64,000 nt of DNA from Pseudoselenomonas ruminantium (GTDB lineage: Bacteria > Bacillota > Negativicutes > Selenomonadales > Selenomonadaceae): positions 1 to 64,000 of the forward strand of contig NZ_FNJQ01000015.1 of NCBI RefSeq assembly GCF_900104055.1. Direction: 5' to 3'. The notes beneath the pieces were generated by a model that worked only from the letters and a program-made list of their open reading frames with translations, did no database searches and was not told the DNA's origin. Each line of letters opens with the position of its first letter. Positions within the stretch are counted from its first letter, which is position 1. This document shows positions 51,620-60,587 of this stretch, piece by piece. The position numbers were made by a program, and so were the translations under genes.

Positions 51620-51931
51620 ATGTACGCAATTATCAAAACTGGTGGCAAGCAGTACAAGGTCGCTGAAGGTGATGTAATCATGGTGGAGAAGCTCTCCGCT
51701 GCTGAAGGCGAAGCTGTAGTGTTTGACGAAGTTCTGACGGTAGTAAACGACGGTGATGTCAAAGTTGGCAAGCCGGTTGTTGAAGGTGCCAAGGTAACGG
51801 GCAAGGTTGAAGCTCAGGGCAAGGACAAGAAGATTCTGGTCTTCAAGTACAAAGCTAAGAGCAACTATCGCAAACGTCAGGGTCATCGTCAGCCGTTCAC
51901 GAAGGTTGTTATCGAAAAGATCGAAGCTTAA
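51620..51931 (+). CDS. rplU: 50S ribosomal protein L21
   Basis: 103 residues, normal length. [20 protein letters not shown] and the C-terminal [23 protein letters not shown] are unmistakable L21 sequence; the basic C-terminal half binds 23S rRNA. GGGAGGTG precedes the ATG. First gene of the conserved rplU-prp-rpmA-obg group. Confidence 0.98.
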   Translation: MYAIIKTGGKQYKVAEGDVIMVEKLSAAEGEAVVFDEVLTVVNDGDVKVGKPVVEGAKVTGKVEAQGKDKKILVFKYKAKSNYRKRQGHRQPFTKVVIEKIEA

Positions 51932-51934
51932 TCC

Positions 51935-52243
51935 ATGATTAAGGTGAAAATCTTTAAGGAGTCAGCGGGTCGTATCGTTGGCTTTGAAGTTGCCGGCCAT
52001 AGCGGCACGGCAGAGCATGGTCAGGACATTGTCTGTGCTGGGGTTTCGTCCCTTACACAGACGGCGCTTTTGGGACTCGGCGAGCATCTGCATCGCGACT
52101 TGGACTATTCCGTAGCGAGTGGAGAGCTCAAAATGAGGCTCAAGGGGGCTCCTGATGATCTGACCGAGGCGATTTTACAGACAATGCTTCTAGGGCTGAT
52201 GGAGATTCAGAAGCTCAGTCCAGAGGCTGTACGGATTCTTTAA
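51935..52243 (+). CDS. prp: Ribosomal-processing cysteine protease Prp
   Basis: 102 residues of the YsxB/Prp family. His in VAGHSG and Cys in [10 protein letters not shown] are the catalytic pair. Prp removes the N-terminal extension of L27 in Firmicutes; its substrate with the expected cleavage motif is encoded by the next gene. Starts three bases after rplU. Confidence 0.93.
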   Translation: MIKVKIFKESAGRIVGFEVAGHSGTAEHGQDIVCAGVSSLTQTALLGLGEHLHRDLDYSVASGELKMRLKGAPDDLTEAILQTMLLGLMEIQKLSPEAVRIL

Positions 52244-52261
52244 GCAGCGGAGGTGAATTCG

Positions 52262-52552
52262 ATGTTTACTTTTGATTTGCAGTTGTTCGCACATAAGAAG
52301 GGTGTTAGCTCCACGCGTAACGGTCGTGACAGCCATTCCAAGCGCCTTGGCGTTAAGGAACAGGCTGGTACGGTTGTAACGGCTGGCAGCATTCTGGTTC
52401 GTCAGCGCGGCACGCATTTCCATCCGGGCCACAACGTTGGTATCGGTAAGGATGATACCCTGTTCGCAAAGGTTGCCGGCAAGGTTGCTTTCGAGCGCAA
52501 AGGCCGCTACCAGCGTCAGGTCAGCGTTTACACGGTTGAAGAAGCTATGTAA
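52262..52552 (+). CDS. rpmA: 50S ribosomal protein L27 with Prp-cleavable extension
   Basis: 96 residues from ATG 52262 (GGAGGTG upstream). The N-terminus [14 protein letters not shown] has the extension with the LQLFA motif cut by Prp, leaving mature L27 starting at AHKKG, which reaches the peptidyl-transferase centre. [14 protein letters not shown] and [20 protein letters not shown] are family core. Confidence 0.97.
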   Translation: MFTFDLQLFAHKKGVSSTRNGRDSHSKRLGVKEQAGTVVTAGSILVRQRGTHFHPGHNVGIGKDDTLFAKVAGKVAFERKGRYQRQVSVYTVEEAM

Positions 52553-52566
52553 GACATATAACGGAT

Positions 52567-52595
52567 ACCTGCGCCTAAAAGCGCAGGTATTGTTA
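52567..52595 (+). terminator. Terminator after rpmA
   Basis: ACCTGCGC (52567-52574) pairs with GCGCAGGT (52581-52588) around a 6-base loop, followed by ATTGTTAT. The T run is weak, so read-through to obg is possible. Confidence 0.65.
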
Positions 52596-52633
52596 TATTA
52601 TAAGGAACGGCGTTAGGTTGCGTTGTAGTGCAT

Positions 52634-52797
52634 AAAGGCAAGAGCCGGTATTGAACGCAATGCCGGCTCTTGCCTTTGTGTATTGCAAATGTGTGGTGAT
52701 ACTTTTCTTTGGCGCAAAGAAAAGTATCCAAAAGAAAACGTGGACTGAAATCACATCACGTGATTTACGTCCACAGGCGCCCGTCCTTGGGCGCCGG
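52634..52797. repeat. Cluster of four palindromes between rpmA and obg
   Basis: A 15-bp perfect inverted repeat (52634-52648 with 52663-52677), then a 14-bp one (52698-52711 with 52715-52728), a GTGGAC...GTCCAC hairpin containing AAATCAC/GTGATTT (about 52740-52773), and GGCGCCC/GGGCGCC (about 52776-52795). No gene is present. The set may be an intergenic repeat element or a series of transcription stop and RNA-stability signals. Confidence 0.7.
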
Positions 52798-52832
52798 GAT
52801 TACAGTGTCTTTATATAGATGTGGAGGAAAAA

Positions 52833-54113
52833 ATGCAGTTTATTGATAGAACTCGCGTGATTGTTAAAGCGGGAGATGGTGGGCATGGGAAGTCTGCTTT
52901 CCGCCGGGAGAAGTTTGTGCCGAAAGGTGGGCCGTCTGGTGGCGATGGCGGCCGGGGCGGCGACGTTATTTTTGTCGTTGACCAGAATATGAATACCCTG
53001 CTGGATTTCCGTTTTCACCGGAAGTTCACGGCCAAGAATGGTGAGAATGGGGATATCAAGAATCAGTATGGTGCCAATGCTCCGGCTTGCTATGTGAAGG
53101 TACCGCCTGGAACGATTGTGAAGGACGAGGCTACGGGCAAGGTGTTGGCTGACCTCACGGAAATCGGTCAGGAAGCTGTGGTCTGCAAGGGCGGCCGTGG
53201 CGGCCGTGGCAATGCGAAGTTTGCGAACTCCGCCAACCGCACGCCAACCTTTGCCGAATTCGGTGAACCGGGTGAAGCCAAGAACCTGATTCTGGAATTG
53301 AAGCTTTTGGCTGATGTTGGTCTGGTAGGCTATCCGAGTGTAGGCAAATCCAGTCTCGTAGCCAGCTGTTCGGCTGCTCGGCCGGAGATTGCGGAGTATC
53401 ACTTCACGACGATTACGCCGGTGCTCGGTGTGGTCAAGACGGACTATGAGAAGAGCTTCGTGATGGCGGATATCCCGGGCCTTATCGAAGGTGCTGCTGA
53501 TGGTGTGGGGCTTGGCCATGACTTCCTGCGCCATGTGGAGCGCACGAAGCTGATCCTGCATATCGTGGATGCTTCGGGGCTCGAAGGCCGTGATCCTATT
53601 GATGATTACTACAAGATCAATGCGGAGCTCAAGAAATACAGCGAAAAGATTGCCCGCCGTACGCAGGTGCTTGTAGCTAATAAGATTGACCTGCCGGAAG
53701 CGCAGGAGAATCTGCCGCGCCTGCAGAAGCTGGCCGAGGAGAACGGCTTGAAGTTCTTTGCCATTTCGGCAGCTACGCGCGAAGGCGTGCAGGAGCTTAT
53801 CGACTATACCGGTGAATGGCTCGACAACTATGTGGAAGAGCCGGAGACGGAAGATGAAGTCGTGGTCTATGACGAGAATGAGGAAGATCCGGACAAGATT
53901 ACCATCACCCGCAATATTAGCGGTGAACTCGTGGTATCCGGTCAGAATATCGAAAAGCTCGTGAAGATGACCAATTTCCTCAACGATGAAGCTGTGCGCC
54001 GCTTCCAGTATATCTGGCGCATCAAGAATCTCGATGAGAAGCTGCGGGAAAAGGGCGCCAAAGAGGGCGACACCATCCATATCGGTGAGATGGAATTCGA
54101 ATTCCGTGATTAA
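52833..54113 (+). CDS. obg: Obg/CgtA ribosome-associated GTPase
   Basis: 426 residues from ATG 52833 (GGAGG upstream). Residues 1-158 form the glycine-rich Obg fold (GDGGHGKSAFRREKFVPKGG, GGDGGRGGDVIF). The G domain follows with GYPSVGKSSLV (G1), the FTTITP switch, DIPGLIEGA (G3) and NKIDLPEA (G4). The last ~70 residues are the OCT domain of Gram-positive-type Obg proteins. It acts in 50S assembly and stringent-response control. Confidence 0.97.
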   Translation: MQFIDRTRVIVKAGDGGHGKSAFRREKFVPKGGPSGGDGGRGGDVIFVVDQNMNTLLDFRFHRKFTAKNGENGDIKNQYGANAPACYVKVPPGTIVKDEATGKVLADLTEIGQEAVVCKGGRGGRGNAKFANSANRTPTFAEFGEPGEAKNLILELKLLADVGLVGYPSVGKSSLVASCSAARPEIAEYHFTTITPVLGVVKTDYEKSFVMADIPGLIEGAADGVGLGHDFLRHVERTKLILHIVDASGLEGRDPIDDYYKINAELKKYSEKIARRTQVLVANKIDLPEAQENLPRLQKLAEENGLKFFAISAATREGVQELIDYTGEWLDNYVEEPETEDEVVVYDENEEDPDKITITRNISGELVVSGQNIEKLVKMTNFLNDEAVRRFQYIWRIKNLDEKLREKGAKEGDTIHIGEMEFEFRD

Positions 54114-54151
54114 GCGTGATTGTATAAGTAAGGAAATACGGAGGAATAGAT

Positions 54152-54454
54152 TTGTTAAGAAATTCATTGACGGGCAAGCAGAAGAGCTTTTTGCGCTCCA
54201 TGGGCCAGAAGCTGGAACCGGTGGTCATGATGGGCAAGGAAGGTGTTACGCCTACGGTAGTCGAAGCTGCCCGAGAAGCCATCAAGAAGCGTGAGCTGAT
54301 CAAGGTGCGTGTGCTGCAGAACTGCATGGAAGAGCCGGAAGATGCTATCACGATGCTGGCTGAGCGTGCCGATGTGAACCTTGTGCAGATCATTGGCCGC
54401 AACGGTCTGCTGTTCAAGCGCAACTACGACAAGCCGAAAATCGAACTGCCGTAA
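54152..54454 (+). CDS. yhbY: YhbY-family CRM-domain RNA-binding protein
   Basis: 100 residues forming one CRM domain: LTGKQKSFLRSMGQKLEPVVMMGKEGV and IGRNGLLFKR (the G-x-x-G loop region). YhbY associates with pre-50S particles. TTG start, with CGGAGGAA upstream. Gene order after obg is as in many Firmicutes. Confidence 0.92.
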   Translation: MLRNSLTGKQKSFLRSMGQKLEPVVMMGKEGVTPTVVEAAREAIKKRELIKVRVLQNCMEEPEDAITMLAERADVNLVQIIGRNGLLFKRNYDKPKIELP

Positions 54455-54472
54455 TATATCGGAGGCAAAAGC

Positions 54473-55603
54473 ATGGGAACTGCCAGAGAGCGTTTGCGTG
54501 AGGCCAAACGCATTGTGGTCAAGGTGGGCACCAGTACCCTGACCCATGAAACAGGAAAACTAAATCTTCATCGCATTGACCTGCTGCTGCGGGAAATTGC
54601 GGATCTCAAGAATCAGGGCAAGGAAATGATTCTCGTATCTTCGGGAGCCATTGCTGCCGGCCTGGGAAAATTGGGGCTCGACAAGAAGCCGGATTCCATC
54701 CCGGAAAAGCAGGCGGTGGCGGCCATCGGGCAGGGAGTGCTCATGCATATCTATGAGAAGCTCTTTGCCGAATATGGGCAGGTGATGGGACAGGTGCTGC
54801 TGACCAAGGAAAATTCTGTGCAGCATCATCAGTATATCCATTCCCGTAATTCACTTTTGGCCCAGCTCGCTATGGGTGCTATCCCGGTCATCAATGAAAA
54901 CGATGCGGTGGCGGTGGACGAGATCAAGATTGGCGACAACGATAATCTGTCGGCCATGGTGGCCACTTTGGTGGATGCCGATGCTTTGATCATCCTGTCG
55001 GATATCGAGGGGCTTTATACCGCGAATCCGGCTACCCATCCGGAGGCGGAGCTAATCGCAGAGATTCCGGAAATCACGCCGAAGGTGGAAGCCATTGCAG
55101 GCGGTGCTGGTTCCAAACTCGGAACGGGCGGCATGATGACCAAGATCCAGGCGGCGCAAATTGCCATGAGTGCCGGCGTCACGATGGTCATCGCCTCCGG
55201 CTCCCGGGAGAATGTGCTTCGGGATATCTTGAGCGGTCAGGCTCTGGGTACGGTGTTCCCCGCGCGGGAATCGCATCTGCGGGTGCGCAAGTCCTGGCTG
55301 GCCTTTGGCAAGCGCCTGGCTGGGGAAATCACGGTGGATGATGGCTGTGCCGCTGCCCTGCGGGAAAACGGTGCGAGCATCCTGGCTGCGGGCGTTACGG
55401 CCTGTGAGGGTGATTTTGCCGCCGGCAGTACCGTGCGGGTTTTGACGCAAAGCCAGCAGGAAATTGCCCGGGGCATCGTGAACTTTAAAGAAACGGATCT
55501 GCAGAGAATCCTCGGCCAGCAGACCGAGGATATCAGCAAGATTTTAGCTGGTGATGTACCTACAGAGGTCATTCATCGGGATAATATGGTATTGATGGTG
55601 TGA
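54473..55603 (+). CDS. proB: Glutamate 5-kinase
   Basis: 376 residues. The amino-acid-kinase domain (IVVKVGTSTLT, LVSSGAIAAG, NENDAVAVDEIKIGDNDNLSA, GTGGMMTKIQAAQIA) covers ~1-260, and a C-terminal PUA domain (~275-370) follows, the full-length form. It phosphorylates glutamate in the first step of proline synthesis; feedback inhibition by proline is usual. It is followed after 27 bases by proA. Confidence 0.97.
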   Translation: MGTARERLREAKRIVVKVGTSTLTHETGKLNLHRIDLLLREIADLKNQGKEMILVSSGAIAAGLGKLGLDKKPDSIPEKQAVAAIGQGVLMHIYEKLFAEYGQVMGQVLLTKENSVQHHQYIHSRNSLLAQLAMGAIPVINENDAVAVDEIKIGDNDNLSAMVATLVDADALIILSDIEGLYTANPATHPEAELIAEIPEITPKVEAIAGGAGSKLGTGGMMTKIQAAQIAMSAGVTMVIASGSRENVLRDILSGQALGTVFPARESHLRVRKSWLAFGKRLAGEITVDDGCAAALRENGASILAAGVTACEGDFAAGSTVRVLTQSQQEIARGIVNFKETDLQRILGQQTEDISKILAGDVPTEVIHRDNMVLMV

Positions 55604-55630
55604 TGGTTTTTTAGTACGGGAGGAATCGGA

Positions 55631-56884
55631 TTGGATATTCAGCGCGAAGTACGTAAAAAAGCAGAAGCCGCCAAGGCAGCTTCCTATAAGCTGGGCACGC
55701 TTTCGACAAAGGTGAAGAATGAAGCGTTGCTGGCCATGGCCCATGCCTTGGAACAGCGCAGCTCCATGATCCTGGAAGCCAATGCGCAGGATTTGGAAGA
55801 GGCGAGGGAAAAGGGCGTCAAGCGTTCCTATCTGGACCGCCTGATGCTCGATGAGAACCGCATTGCCGGTATGGCCGAAGGCCTGCGGCAGACGGCGGCG
55901 CTGCCGGACCCGATTGGTCTGGGCGACTATAGCACCGTGCGGCCCAATGGTCTCTCCATCCGCCGCGTGCGGGTGCCGCTGGGCGTGGTGGGCATCATCT
56001 ATGAAGCCCGCCCCAATGTCACGGCGGATGCTTTGGCTCTTTGCCTGAAATCCGGCAATGCGGTCCTGCTGCGTGGCGGCAGTGAGGCCATTCGCTCGAA
56101 TATCGCCATCAGTTCTTTGCTCGCAGAAGCTGCCTATACGCATGGTATCCCTGAGGGGGCTATCCAGTTCATCGATTTCACCGACCGTGAGGCCGTAGGT
56201 GTGATGACGCATCTGACTGGCCTCCTGGATGTGATTATCCCGCGCGGTGGTGCCGGCCTGATCAAACGCGTGGTAGAGGACAGCTCCGTACCCGTGATCG
56301 AAACAGGCACAGGTGTCTGCCATACCTTCGTGGATGCGAGTGCGGATCTGCAGATGGCTCTCGATATTGCCATCAATGCCAAGACCAGCCGTCCTTCGGT
56401 TTGCAATGCCATGGAAACCCTGCTGGTGCATCAGGACATTGCGGAAAAATTCCTGCCCATGCTCTATGAAGCCATGATGGCGAAAAAAGTCGAGCTGCGG
56501 GGGTGCGCGCAGGCTAAAGCCATCTGTCCGGAGATGCAGGCGGCAGAGGAAGAGGATTGGAGCACAGAATATGGTGATCTGATTCTTTCCGTCAAGGTGG
56601 TGGCTGATGCAGCTGCTGCGATTGCACATATCAACCGCTACAATACCGGCCATTCGGAAACCATCGTGACCAATGACCTCGTGAATGCGGCTCGCTTCCA
56701 GAAGGAAGTGGATGCGGCGGCGGTCTATGTCAACGCATCCACCCGTTTTACGGATGGTTTTGAATTCGGTTTCGGTGCAGAAATCGGCATCAGCACGCAG
56801 AAACTTCATGCCCGCGGGCCGATGGGGCTGATGGAGCTTACGAGCTGCAAATATCTGATCATGGGTGAGGGGCAGATTCGCTGA
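55631..56884 (+). CDS. proA: Glutamate-5-semialdehyde dehydrogenase (gamma-glutamyl phosphate reductase)
   Basis: 417 residues. VPLGVVGIIYEARPNVTADA is the ProA signature, CLKSGNAVLLRGGSEAI the cofactor site, and RPSVCNAMETLLVH near 255 has the catalytic cysteine. Second step of proline synthesis, cytosolic. TTG start with GGGAGGAA upstream. The stop overlaps a small membrane-protein gene (TGATG). Confidence 0.97.
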   Translation: MDIQREVRKKAEAAKAASYKLGTLSTKVKNEALLAMAHALEQRSSMILEANAQDLEEAREKGVKRSYLDRLMLDENRIAGMAEGLRQTAALPDPIGLGDYSTVRPNGLSIRRVRVPLGVVGIIYEARPNVTADALALCLKSGNAVLLRGGSEAIRSNIAISSLLAEAAYTHGIPEGAIQFIDFTDREAVGVMTHLTGLLDVIIPRGGAGLIKRVVEDSSVPVIETGTGVCHTFVDASADLQMALDIAINAKTSRPSVCNAMETLLVHQDIAEKFLPMLYEAMMAKKVELRGCAQAKAICPEMQAAEEEDWSTEYGDLILSVKVVADAAAAIAHINRYNTGHSETIVTNDLVNAARFQKEVDAAAVYVNASTRFTDGFEFGFGAEIGISTQKLHARGPMGLMELTSCKYLIMGEGQIR

Positions 56885-57045
56885 TGTTTCATCTATCCGG
56901 GTATTACCGCACCCTGCGGCAATATCTCGCTACCCCTAAGGGGGCGCATGACAGCCGGGACTATGCCCGGGCGCTGCTTATCATGTTGCTGACCATGGTT
57001 GTTGTTTGTCTGATTCTGTATTTTGTGGGAGGCGTAAGCCTGTGA
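56884..57045 (+). CDS. Small single-span membrane protein, 53 residues
   Basis: An ATG overlapping the proA stop opens a 53-codon frame: a basic N-terminal half (YYRTLRQYLATPKGAHDSRDYAR) shown here only as MFHLSGYYRTLRQYL and on, then one hydrophobic span (LLIMLLTMVVVCLILYFVGG). The stop overlaps the nadD start codon by four bases, so all three genes are translationally coupled, which supports real expression. No family recognised. Confidence 0.6.
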   Translation: MFHLSGYYRTLRQYLATPKGAHDSRDYARALLIMLLTMVVVCLILYFVGGVSL

Positions 57046-57647
57046 AGGAACGCATTGGCCTGATGGGGGGGACTTTTGATCCCATCCATCTGGCGCATCT
57101 GCATATCGCGGAAGAAGCCCGGGAGGCTTTTGCGCTGGACAGGGTACTCTTTATCCCGGCGGCGCAGCCGCCGCACAAGCAGGGGCGCAGGATTGCCTCG
57201 GCCGCGCAGCGCATCCGGATGGTGGAGCTGGCTATTGCGGGCAATCCGCATTTTGCCATCGATCTGCTGGAAATGGAGCGCAAGGGGCCATCTTATTCCT
57301 GGCTGATGGTGCAGGAGATGCAGCAGCGGCAGGGAGAGGATGCAGAACTGTTCTTTATCACGGGTTCGGATTCCATCAACGATCTGCCCACCTGGAACCA
57401 TCCGCGGGATTTGGTGGGGGCCTGCCAGTTTATCGGCACAACCCGGCCGGAGGTGCCTTTCGACGAGAAAGTGCTGCTGGATTATTTCGGCCCGGAACTG
57501 CGAAGCCGTATCCATGAACTGGCAGTGCCTATGATGGAGATTTCCTCCACGCTGATCCGGGAGCGGATTGCAGCGGGACGTTCTATCCGTTATTTATTGC
57601 CCGAAGCTGTGGCTGATTATATCGAAAAAGAAGGTTTGTACCAATGA
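57042..57647 (+). CDS. nadD: Nicotinate-nucleotide adenylyltransferase
   Basis: 201 residues from GTG 57042 (GGGAGG nine bases upstream); an upstream in-frame ATG at 57006 lies inside the small gene and lacks a site. GLMGGTFDPIHLAHLHIAEEA holds the nucleotidyltransferase H-x-x-H-like motif, FITGSDSINDLPTW and the C-terminal ISSTLIRERIAAGRSIRYLLP (I-S-S-T-x-I-R) are NadD signatures. Makes deamido-NAD. Stop overlaps yqeK start. Confidence 0.96.
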   Translation: MKERIGLMGGTFDPIHLAHLHIAEEAREAFALDRVLFIPAAQPPHKQGRRIASAAQRIRMVELAIAGNPHFAIDLLEMERKGPSYSWLMVQEMQQRQGEDAELFFITGSDSINDLPTWNHPRDLVGACQFIGTTRPEVPFDEKVLLDYFGPELRSRIHELAVPMMEISSTLIRERIAAGRSIRYLLPEAVADYIEKEGLYQ

Positions 57648-58222
57648 GTTTTGCTATGAGCTATGAAGAGATGCAGCAACTTTTGCAGAAGAGTCTGAAG
57701 CCTGGCCGCTATGAACATTCTTTGGGGGTAGCGGAAACGGCGGTGTTTCTGGCCCGGCGTTTTGGTGTGGATGAACAGAAGGCCCGGGTGGCCGGTCTTC
57801 TGCATGACTGTGCCCGGGAATTCCGCAATGAGGATCTGATTGGCGAAGCTGAAAAGCGTCTGATCGTGGTGGAGCCGCTGGAACGGCGGATGCCATTGCT
57901 GCTGCATGCCTATGTGGGTTCCCGGCTGGTGGCAGAAAAGTACGGTGTCAATGATAATGATATCGAGCAGGCAATCTGGCGGCATACCGTGGGCGGACCA
58001 CAGATGACAGACCTGGACAAGATCATCTGGTTTGCCGATATGATCGAGCCGCACCGGGATTATCCAGAAGTAGAGATGCTCAGAGGTCTTGCCCGGACAG
58101 CAGGTTTGGATGAGATGCTGTTGGTGGGACTGACGGAATCCATTGCCTTTGTTTTGCGCAAGGGCGGGCTGGTGCATCCGGCTACGGTCAATGCACGCAA
58201 TGAAATTCTGCTGCAGAAATAG
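57644..58222 (+). CDS. yqeK: YqeK-family HD-domain Ap4A hydrolase
   Basis: 192 residues. HD-site residues are in RYEHSLGVAETA, GLLHDCARE, LLLHAYVGS and the later HTVGGPQMTDLDKIIWFADMIEP, the YqeK pattern that binds iron and splits diadenosine tetraphosphate symmetrically. It follows nadD by overlap, the standard arrangement. Confidence 0.94.
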   Translation: MSFAMSYEEMQQLLQKSLKPGRYEHSLGVAETAVFLARRFGVDEQKARVAGLLHDCAREFRNEDLIGEAEKRLIVVEPLERRMPLLLHAYVGSRLVAEKYGVNDNDIEQAIWRHTVGGPQMTDLDKIIWFADMIEPHRDYPEVEMLRGLARTAGLDEMLLVGLTESIAFVLRKGGLVHPATVNARNEILLQK

Positions 58223-58234
58223 AAGGGCGAGCAG

Positions 58235-59287
58235 ATGGGAAAAAAGGGAAATGACAAGGGTGGCAAGATAAATGTCACCCAGCAGAATATAAAATACAAA
58301 CGAAAACTCTTGGCCCAGCGCCGGCGGCGGGCCAGGCTGCGTCTGCTGGTCCTGCTGGTTATGTCTGCAACCATATTGATGGGCGTGTTGTTTGCCGGTT
58401 ATGCCCTGGTGTCACTGGGCTCGAAAATCCATCAGGAGTATCAGGCCATGTATGCGGGTTACACCCAAAGGCAGCAGGCCCGGCGCGGCGCAGTCGATCC
58501 GCGTTTTGACGGCTATACCAATGTGCTGATCCTGGGGATTGATGAAGGTGTGGATGAAGATGGCGGTGAAGGCAAGCGGGCGGATGGCATTGTCGTAGCC
58601 AGCTTTGAGAATTCCACCGGCAAGCTGCGTTTCATCCATATCCCCGAGGATACCTGGGTGAACGTGGCGGGCAGCCAGCAGCAGATGAAGATCAAGAATC
58701 TCTATGCCATGGGGGGCGCCCCGCTGATGACGCGGCAGGTCAATGCGCTGCTGGGCGTTTCCATCCATCAGTATATGGTGTTGGATATGCGGGCCTTCAG
58801 CGAACTTATCGATGCCATTGGCGGCGTGGATATCTATGTGGAAGCGGATATGAATTACGATGATGCCGAGGGCGGCATCTCCATCCATCTGCCACGGGGA
58901 TACCAGAATCTGGATGGCAACCAGGCCGTGCAATATCTGCGCTATCGCAGTGATGATCTTGATGATCTGGGGCGGATGCAGCGTCAGCAGCGTTTCTGCA
59001 AGGCAGTGTATCAGAATCTCCTGCAGTTCAGAACCCTGACGAAGCTGCCGGCCATCGCTGAGATCATCAAGCAGCGGGTGGAGACCAGTGCGGAGATCTT
59101 CGATTCCATGTATTTAGCCAATGTGCTGCGTCATCTGAGCAGCGTGCCGCCGGAAAGCATTATCCTGCCCGGGGCACCGGCAGCTGATGATGCGTCCATC
59201 TGGGTGCTTGACGATGCAGCGACAGTCCAGCGGATGCAGGAACTTTTCCCGCCGGAAGATATAAACGAAGAAAAGCCTTCCCCTTGA
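58235..59287 (+). CDS. LytR-CpsA-Psr (LCP) family cell-wall glycopolymer ligase
   Basis: 350 residues. A basic N-terminus (YKRKLLAQRRRRARL) is followed by one membrane span (~32-54) and an extracytoplasmic LCP domain: NVLILGIDEG, GKRADGIVVASFE, IPEDTWVNV, and LNGNQAVQYLRYR-like LDGNQAVQYLRYRSDD with the arginines that hold the lipid pyrophosphate. LCP proteins move glycopolymers from undecaprenyl carriers to peptidoglycan or protein. The last codons and stop lie within an intergenic repeat. Confidence 0.93.
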   Translation: MGKKGNDKGGKINVTQQNIKYKRKLLAQRRRRARLRLLVLLVMSATILMGVLFAGYALVSLGSKIHQEYQAMYAGYTQRQQARRGAVDPRFDGYTNVLILGIDEGVDEDGGEGKRADGIVVASFENSTGKLRFIHIPEDTWVNVAGSQQQMKIKNLYAMGGAPLMTRQVNALLGVSIHQYMVLDMRAFSELIDAIGGVDIYVEADMNYDDAEGGISIHLPRGYQNLDGNQAVQYLRYRSDDLDDLGRMQRQQRFCKAVYQNLLQFRTLTKLPAIAEIIKQRVETSAEIFDSMYLANVLRHLSSVPPESIILPGAPAADDASIWVLDDAATVQRMQELFPPEDINEEKPSP

Positions 59288-59325
59288 GGGGAAGGTGGCA
59301 CGCGAAGCGTGACGGATGAGGTGGA
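59276..59325 (+). repeat. Palindromic intergenic repeat overlapping the LCP stop codon
   Basis: CTTCCCC TTGA GGGGAAG hairpin, then a CACGCGAAGCGTG palindrome and ACGGATGAGG. Related to the unit at 3213-3277. It supplies the last residues (PSP) and stop of the LCP gene and may also act as a weak terminator. Confidence 0.65.
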
Positions 59326-59358
59326 AACACCTGGATAATATGATTTGGAGGATTTACT

Positions 59359-59703
59359 ATGACCATTGAAGAAATGAGCCAGGCCATTTGCAAGGCCGCC
59401 AGTGATAAAAAAGCCAGAGATATCGTGATCATGGATATGCGGGAACTGTCCCCGTCCACGGATTATTTTGTGGTCTGCTCGGCCAATACGGCCACCCAGG
59501 TGCGGGCTATTGCCGACAGCATCGAAGAGCAGCTGCAGGAAGCCGGTGTGGATTTCTTCCACAAGGAAGGCTACCGTGAAGGTGAATGGGTGCTGCTGGA
59601 CTACGGTGATGTGGTTGCCCATGTATTTATGCAGGAAGCCCGCGAATACTACGCTTTGGAACAGCTCTGGGGCGATGCGAAACTGTCCGTTTATGAGGAC
59701 TGA
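59359..59703 (+). CDS. rsfS: Ribosome silencing factor RsfS
   Basis: 114 residues. KKARDIVIMDMRELSPSTDYFVVCSAN, HKEGYREGEWVLLDYGDVVAHVFMQEAREYYALEQLWGDA (quoted here in parts: GEWVLLDYGDVVAHVF) are the family motifs. Binds L14 and blocks subunit joining in starvation. GGAGG precedes the ATG. Confidence 0.96.
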   Translation: MTIEEMSQAICKAASDKKARDIVIMDMRELSPSTDYFVVCSANTATQVRAIADSIEEQLQEAGVDFFHKEGYREGEWVLLDYGDVVAHVFMQEAREYYALEQLWGDAKLSVYED

Positions 59704-59714
59704 TTGAGGACATT

Positions 59715-60587
59715 ATGGAAGAACAGTCAAAAAGGAAATACGGCCCCAGCTCCGTAGCTACGCTGAAAGTTGTGCGCGAGTCGGAATTGGGTGCTTTTCT
59801 CGATGCGGAAACCGGCAATACCAATGATGATATCCTGCTGCACAAGAATCAGCAGACATCACCGGTGAAAATCGGCGATGAGGTGGAGGTGTTCCTCTAT
59901 CTCGATCCAAACCGGAAGCTCACCGCCAGCATGCGGGTGCCGAAGATGCGGGAAGGACAGATTGCCCGTCTCAAGGTCATCAATGTAAGCAGGGATGGTG
60001 CCTTCGTTGACGTGGGCGCTGAGCGCGGTATCTTCATGCCCTATGCCGGTATGCGCGGCCGTCCCCAGATTGGCGAGGTGGTTTGGGCCAAGCTTTACAC
60101 GGATAAGTCCGGGCGCCTGGCCGTGACCATGGAAGTGGAAGATGAAATGCGCCGGGCCTCCCAGCCTGCCAAGGGCGTGAAGAAGGGCCAGCTGGTCAAA
60201 GGGGCCATCTATAACTACACCGATGCCGGCGCTTTCCTGTTCAGTGAGGAGCGTTATATCGTCTTCATTGCCAATAAGGAAATGGATGAGCGCAACCGTC
60301 CCCGTGTCGGTCAGGTGGTCACCGCCCGTGTCACCTATATCCGTGATGATGGCCGCCTCAATGCTTCCCTGAAGGAATCCAAGGAAAAAGCCCTGATCAC
60401 CGATGGGGAAAAGATTATGGAACTTCTGCGAAACCGTGATGGCAAAATGCCTTACAGTGATGAATCTTCGCCGGAAGTGATCCGGGACAAGTTCGGCATC
60501 TCCAAGGCGGCTTTCAAGCGCGCTTTGGGCCATTTGATTAAGGAACAGAAGGTCTATGAGGAAGACGGCTGGACCTATTTGAAATAA
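59715..60587 (+). CDS. cvfB: CvfB-type S1-domain RNA-binding protein
   Basis: 290 residues. Three S1-like OB-fold units can be followed: ~10-75 (LKVVRESELGAFLDA), ~75-145 (GQIARLKVINVSRDGAFVDVG, GRPQIGEVVWAKLYTD), and ~150-215 (KGQLVKGAIYNYTDAGAFLF). The C-terminal winged-helix ends KFGISKAAFKRALGHLIKEQKVY, as in CvfB/YitL. Likely modulates gene expression at RNA level. It starts 12 bases after rsfS. Confidence 0.92.
   Translation: MEEQSKRKYGPSSVATLKVVRESELGAFLDAETGNTNDDILLHKNQQTSPVKIGDEVEVFLYLDPNRKLTASMRVPKMREGQIARLKVINVSRDGAFVDVGAERGIFMPYAGMRGRPQIGEVVWAKLYTDKSGRLAVTMEVEDEMRRASQPAKGVKKGQLVKGAIYNYTDAGAFLFSEERYIVFIANKEMDERNRPRVGQVVTARVTYIRDDGRLNASLKESKEKALITDGEKIMELLRNRDGKMPYSDESSPEVIRDKFGISKAAFKRALGHLIKEQKVYEEDGWTYLK

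Noticed and set aside
52800-54167. Long antisense open frame (455 codons) opposite obg
   Set aside because: It mirrors a well-conserved core gene; long antisense frames are common where the sense gene has biased codon use. No ribosome site or family match.
55544-56809. Long antisense frame opposite proA, and similar ones opposite the 45.8-46.8 kb dehydrogenase and the 3.3-4.6 kb part of the phosphotransferase-like gene
   Set aside because: Each lies entirely within a confidently identified gene on the other strand and reads as low-complexity or meaningless protein.
57065-57071. G7 tract at the start of nadD
   Set aside because: It encodes the conserved MGGTFDP motif of an essential enzyme, is shorter than the other tracts and needs no switch to explain it.
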